In this document: in pieces, positions 4,951-7,127 of the stretch
Layout: the number at the start of each line of letters is the position of its first letter
How positions within the stretch are numbered: the first letter of the stretch is position 1
From: Planctomycetota bacterium
GTDB taxonomy: Bacteria > Planctomycetota > UBA1135 > GCA-002686595
Assembly: GCA_011524785.1 (NCBI GenBank)
Contig: WTJQ01000252.1
Span: 1 to 7,127, forward strand
Length of the DNA stretch: 7,127 bases
Direction of reading: 5' to 3'
Program-made: the position numbers and the translations under genes
Notes under the pieces: generated by a model
Databases searched by the model: none
What the model was told of the DNA's origin: nothing
Seen by the model: the letters and a program-made list of their open reading frames with translations, nothing else

Positions 4951-6393
4951 CTACTTGCCCAGCTCCTCGAGCCAGCGGATCAGGCGGCGCTCGAGGGCGG
5001 GCGGATCGAGTCCGAGCTCCTCCTCCAGGGCCTTGGCGGAGGAGACGTCCTCGCGGCCGATGCGCTTCAGGACGCGCAGCGCGGTCCCCTCCTCACAGCC
5101 CTCGATCAGGTACGCAGCCAGCGCGTTGGCCACGAGGACGTCCCCACGGGTGAGGGTGTTCACGTCCCGGCCGAGCGTGAAGGCCAGCTTGGGCGGGTTC
5201 TTGCCCTGCAGGGTCGTGCGCGCGAGGGCGAGCCAGTCGGCGTCCTTGCGCTTCATGCGATCCTCGACCTTCGTGCCGCCCTTCGAGCTGCTGCCCTCCG
5301 ACTCGCGCACCGTGTAGATCAGGCGCGTGCCGCACATCTGGTGGGTCACGTAGATCCCGAGCCCCTCGGCGATCCAGCCGTGCTTGCTCCAGGTGCCGGT
5401 CTTCCACGCCAGGTGCCGTGCGATGCTCATGCGCACGGCGCCGTCCAGCCGCTCCTCGCGCTTCTTGGAGGAGGAGTTGGCGTGCTCGTGGTCGAGGTAG
5501 GAGCAGAGGAGGCCCCCGAACAGCTTGCGCTGGCCTGGTTCGAGCCCCGGGTAGGCGTTGCAGAAGGCCGCCGTCGCAGCGGGCCCCTCGAACAGGTACA
5601 GGGTGCCCTGCTGCAGGGGATCCGTGGTCCCGAGGAGCGCGTCGAGGTAGGCGTAGGTGGCGTGGGCCAGCCGGGCGGTCTGGTTGGCCTCCCCGTCGGA
5701 CACCGCGGACACGATGCGCACCGCCGGGGTCGCGACGGCCTTGGCGAAGGTGACGCCCCAGGTCTGCTCCGCGTCCTCGATCCCCGCGGCCTCGGGCTCG
5801 GGGGCCGCCGACTTGAGGTCGCTGCGCAGCTTCTCGTGGGCCTTGCGGACGGTCCTGGCACGGACCGTCTCGGCGAGGACCCAGGAGTCGCCCTCCCGGA
5901 CCTCGCCCCCGCGCTCGCGCAGGCCCTCGTGATCGGGCATGAGCTCGAGCAGGCGCTGCTCCTGGCGGCGCTGGATGCGCTTGGGGAGGTCCTGTCCGTC
6001 CAGGTCGGCGAGCACCGCGTCCACGTGGGACCGGAGCAGTCCGAGGCGCTCCTCGCGCAGGGGCGCTGCGACCTCCTCGGCCGCGGCCTTGGGCTCGCGG
6101 GCGCGGCTGGGCTCGACCCAGTCCCCGGACTTGCGGTCCTTCTTGTGCCCGAGGGTCTTGCGGGCCTTCGCGTGGTCGGGGTCGAAGCGCAGGAGGAGGA
6201 CGTAGGTCGCGTTGCGCTCCCGGAAGGCCTTGGCCTTCTGGCAGCGCTCGGCGAGGTTCTCGAGCTTCCAGGTGAGCTCCTTCTCGAGCGCCTCGCGCGC
6301 GCCGTCCTGCGGCTGGATCGCCGCGGGCGCGGGAGTGGGGGACAAGGGGGCCGCCACGGGAGCGGCCAGGAGGACGGTGAGCAGCAGCTGCAT
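4951..6393 (-). CDS. Exported protein of unknown function, gluzincin-like C-terminal domain without HExxH
   Basis: This is a predicted 480-residue protein. The start MQLLLTVLLAAPVAAP opens a short hydrophobic signal segment lacking n-region charge, with possible cleavage near APAA (22-25). Residues 30-190 are charged and helical and hold two copies of a planctomycete-style motif: PDHAKARKTLGHKKDRKSGD then WV (72-93), and PDHEGLRERGGEVREGDSWV (153-172). The C-terminal domain (about 235-480) is paralogous to the protein encoded just upstream. WIAEGLGIYVTHQ (340-352) resembles the 'W..EGLaeY' element that follows HExxH in secreted gluzincin peptidases. The expected HExxH position instead reads RMSIARHL (321-328), so proteolysis is doubtful. 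GRDVNTLTRGDVLV (408-421) and ALAAYLIEGCE (424-434) are the best conserved parts. The ATG overlaps the upstream TGA by one base, with AGGAG 8 bases before it. The function is unknown; a scaffold or binding role is inference. Confidence 0.85.
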   Translation of the reverse strand: MQLLLTVLLAAPVAAPLSPTPAPAAIQPQDGAREALEKELTWKLENLAERCQKAKAFRERNATYVLLLRFDPDHAKARKTLGHKKDRKSGDWVEPSRAREPKAAAEEVAAPLREERLGLLRSHVDAVLADLDGQDLPKRIQRRQEQRLLELMPDHEGLRERGGEVREGDSWVLAETVRARTVRKAHEKLRSDLKSAAPEPEAAGIEDAEQTWGVTFAKAVATPAVRIVSAVSDGEANQTARLAHATYAYLDALLGTTDPLQQGTLYLFEGPAATAAFCNAYPGLEPGQRKLFGGLLCSYLDHEHANSSSKKREERLDGAVRMSIARHLAWKTGTWSKHGWIAEGLGIYVTHQMCGTRLIYTVRESEGSSSKGGTKVEDRMKRKDADWLALARTTLQGKNPPKLAFTLGRDVNTLTRGDVLVANALAAYLIEGCEEGTALRVLKRIGREDVSSAKALEEELGLDPPALERRLIRWLEELGK

Positions 6394-7127
6394 CAGTCGC
6401 GCTCCTGCAGCCACTGGGCCAGGCGGTCCCGGACCGTCTCGATGTCGAAGCCGAGCGTCTGCTCGACGGCCTCGACCCCGCTCACGCCCTCCGTGCCCAT
6501 CATGGAGAGGACGGTGGTCGCGGTCTCCGGCTCGCAGCCCTCGAGCAGGTACGCCGCGAGCGCGTAGGACACGAGCAGGTCGTCGGGGGTCAGGGTGTTG
6601 ACGTCCCGGCCCATCGCGAAGGGCAGGTTGAAGGGCTTCTCGTCGGTCAGGACCTCGAGGGCCATCTTCATCCAGTTGGAGTTCGGGTCCTGCAGGTCCC
6701 GCTTCTTGCCCTTCTGGACGTACTCGGTCTTCCGGATGAAGTAGGTGAGGCGGGTCCCGAGGAGCTGGTGGGTGATGTACATCCCGAAGCCCTCGATGGC
6801 CCAGCCCGTCTTCGAGTCGACCCCGAAGTTGCGGCCCATGTACATGGCGATCGACATGCGCACCGAGCCGTCCACGCGGTTCGCGCTCGTCGGGCCCGAC
6901 TGGAACATCTCGCGGCCGGAGAGCGTGCTCCCGCCCGTGTTCTTCAGGTACTTGATCTGCGCCTCGTCGAGGCCGGGCCAGCCGTTGAGGAAGCTGCTCT
7001 TCGCCGAGCGACCCTCGATGTGATAGGTCGTGTAGGTCGGCTCGAGTCCGATCCCGAAGAGGTGCTCGAGGTAGTCCCAGATGACGTGGCACATGCGCGC
7101 GCACGTCTCGTTCTCCGACGTCGAGGC
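6393..7127 (-). CDS. Paralog of the adjacent exported protein, C-terminal part only
   Basis: The gene enters from beyond the window edge. 244 codons are visible, reading in frame from the last base to the TGA at 6393-6395. A Met codon at 7094 exists, but the frame and the homology continue upstream of it (the visible TCARMCHVIWDYLEHLFG aligns with TARLAHATYAYLDALLG of the neighbour), so it is internal. Numbered from that Met, DGSVRMSIAMYM (75-86), WAIEGFGMYITHQLLGTRL (98-116), GRDVNTLTPDDLLV (162-175) and ALAAYLLEGCE (178-188) match the downstream paralog. By eye, 26 of 48 residues are identical around the first two motifs and 21 of 28 around the last two. No HExxH is present here either. The signal peptide and N-terminal domain are outside the window. 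The stop overlaps the next start (TGATG), so this is the upstream member of the operon. Confidence 0.85.
   Translation of the reverse strand, partial: ASTSENETCARMCHVIWDYLEHLFGIGLEPTYTTYHIEGRSAKSSFLNGWPGLDEAQIKYLKNTGGSTLSGREMFQSGPTSANRVDGSVRMSIAMYMGRNFGVDSKTGWAIEGFGMYITHQLLGTRLTYFIRKTEYVQKGKKRDLQDPNSNWMKMALEVLTDEKPFNLPFAMGRDVNTLTPDDLLVSYALAAYLLEGCEPETATTVLSMMGTEGVSGVEAVEQTLGFDIETVRDRLAQWLQERD
6402..6406 (-). promoter_or_regulatory. Ribosome binding site of the 480-residue exported protein
   Basis: The minus strand reads AGGAG, then 8 bases, then ATG at 6393. It lies inside the last codons of the upstream paralog. It supports this start over the longer open frame that continues to 7104 across the paralog. 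Confidence 0.75.

Noticed and set aside
3900..5317. Two overlapping plus-strand open frames of more than 400 codons opposite the kinase and the 480-residue protein
   Set aside because: They are antisense to the kinase catalytic domain and the linker. Their products are Arg/Ser/Pro/Ala-rich with no recognisable motif.
5341..6567. Plus-strand open frame of 408 codons opposite the tandem exported proteins
   Set aside because: It is rich in Leu, Gly and Val from mirrored GC-rich codons, and both minus-strand frames it opposes show paralogous conservation.
6394..7104. N-terminal extension of the 480-residue exported protein
   Set aside because: It is the out-of-frame shadow of the upstream paralog, rich in Arg, Pro and His. 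The ATG at 6393 has a ribosome binding site and a signal-like sequence.

Overview
The window is very GC-rich, and every gene I can support lies on the minus strand. I therefore describe the layout in transcription order, from high to low coordinates. The taxonomic signals are weak but point to a Planctomycetota-like bacterium. These are the extreme GC content, exported proteins of unknown function, starts that mostly lack a Shine-Dalgarno site, and the 'PDHxxAR..LG....G.WV' motif in one protein. That assignment is inference from style, not from a marker gene.

Block 1 (7127 to 2766) is a tightly packed four-gene cluster. Two adjacent paralogous proteins come first: the first is cut by the window edge, and the second is an exported 480-residue protein. 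They share an 'EGxGxYxTHQ' block and a 'GRDVNTLT...ALAAYLxEGCE' block. They look like relatives of secreted gluzincin-type peptidases but show no HExxH. A LytS/AlgZ-type sensor histidine kinase (PF06580 plus HATPase) and a LytTR response regulator follow. The junctions are a 1-base TGATG overlap, a 2-base gap and an 8-base gap, which suggests a single coupled operon. A 9-bp GC hairpin lies 12 bases after the regulator stop and probably ends the unit.

Block 2 (2578 to 715) starts after a 187-bp intergenic region. It holds two exported or anchored proteins of unknown function: a 352-residue protein with a signal peptide, and a 254-residue protein with an N-terminal anchor, helical segments and LTxxQ-like motifs. 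Both carry Gly/Arg-rich 'GRGG' tracts, so they may work together. A strong hairpin follows.

Block 3 (559 to 1) holds a small stand-alone JAMM/MPN (Mov34-type) metallopeptidase, then the first 26 codons of another secreted protein that leaves the window.

A reasonable reading is that the kinase/regulator pair is co-expressed with the two cell-envelope proteins upstream of it and might control cell-surface genes. Nothing in the window proves what it senses or which genes it controls. I see no RNA gene, CRISPR array, insertion sequence or integrase. No stretch longer than 187 bases lacks a gene.
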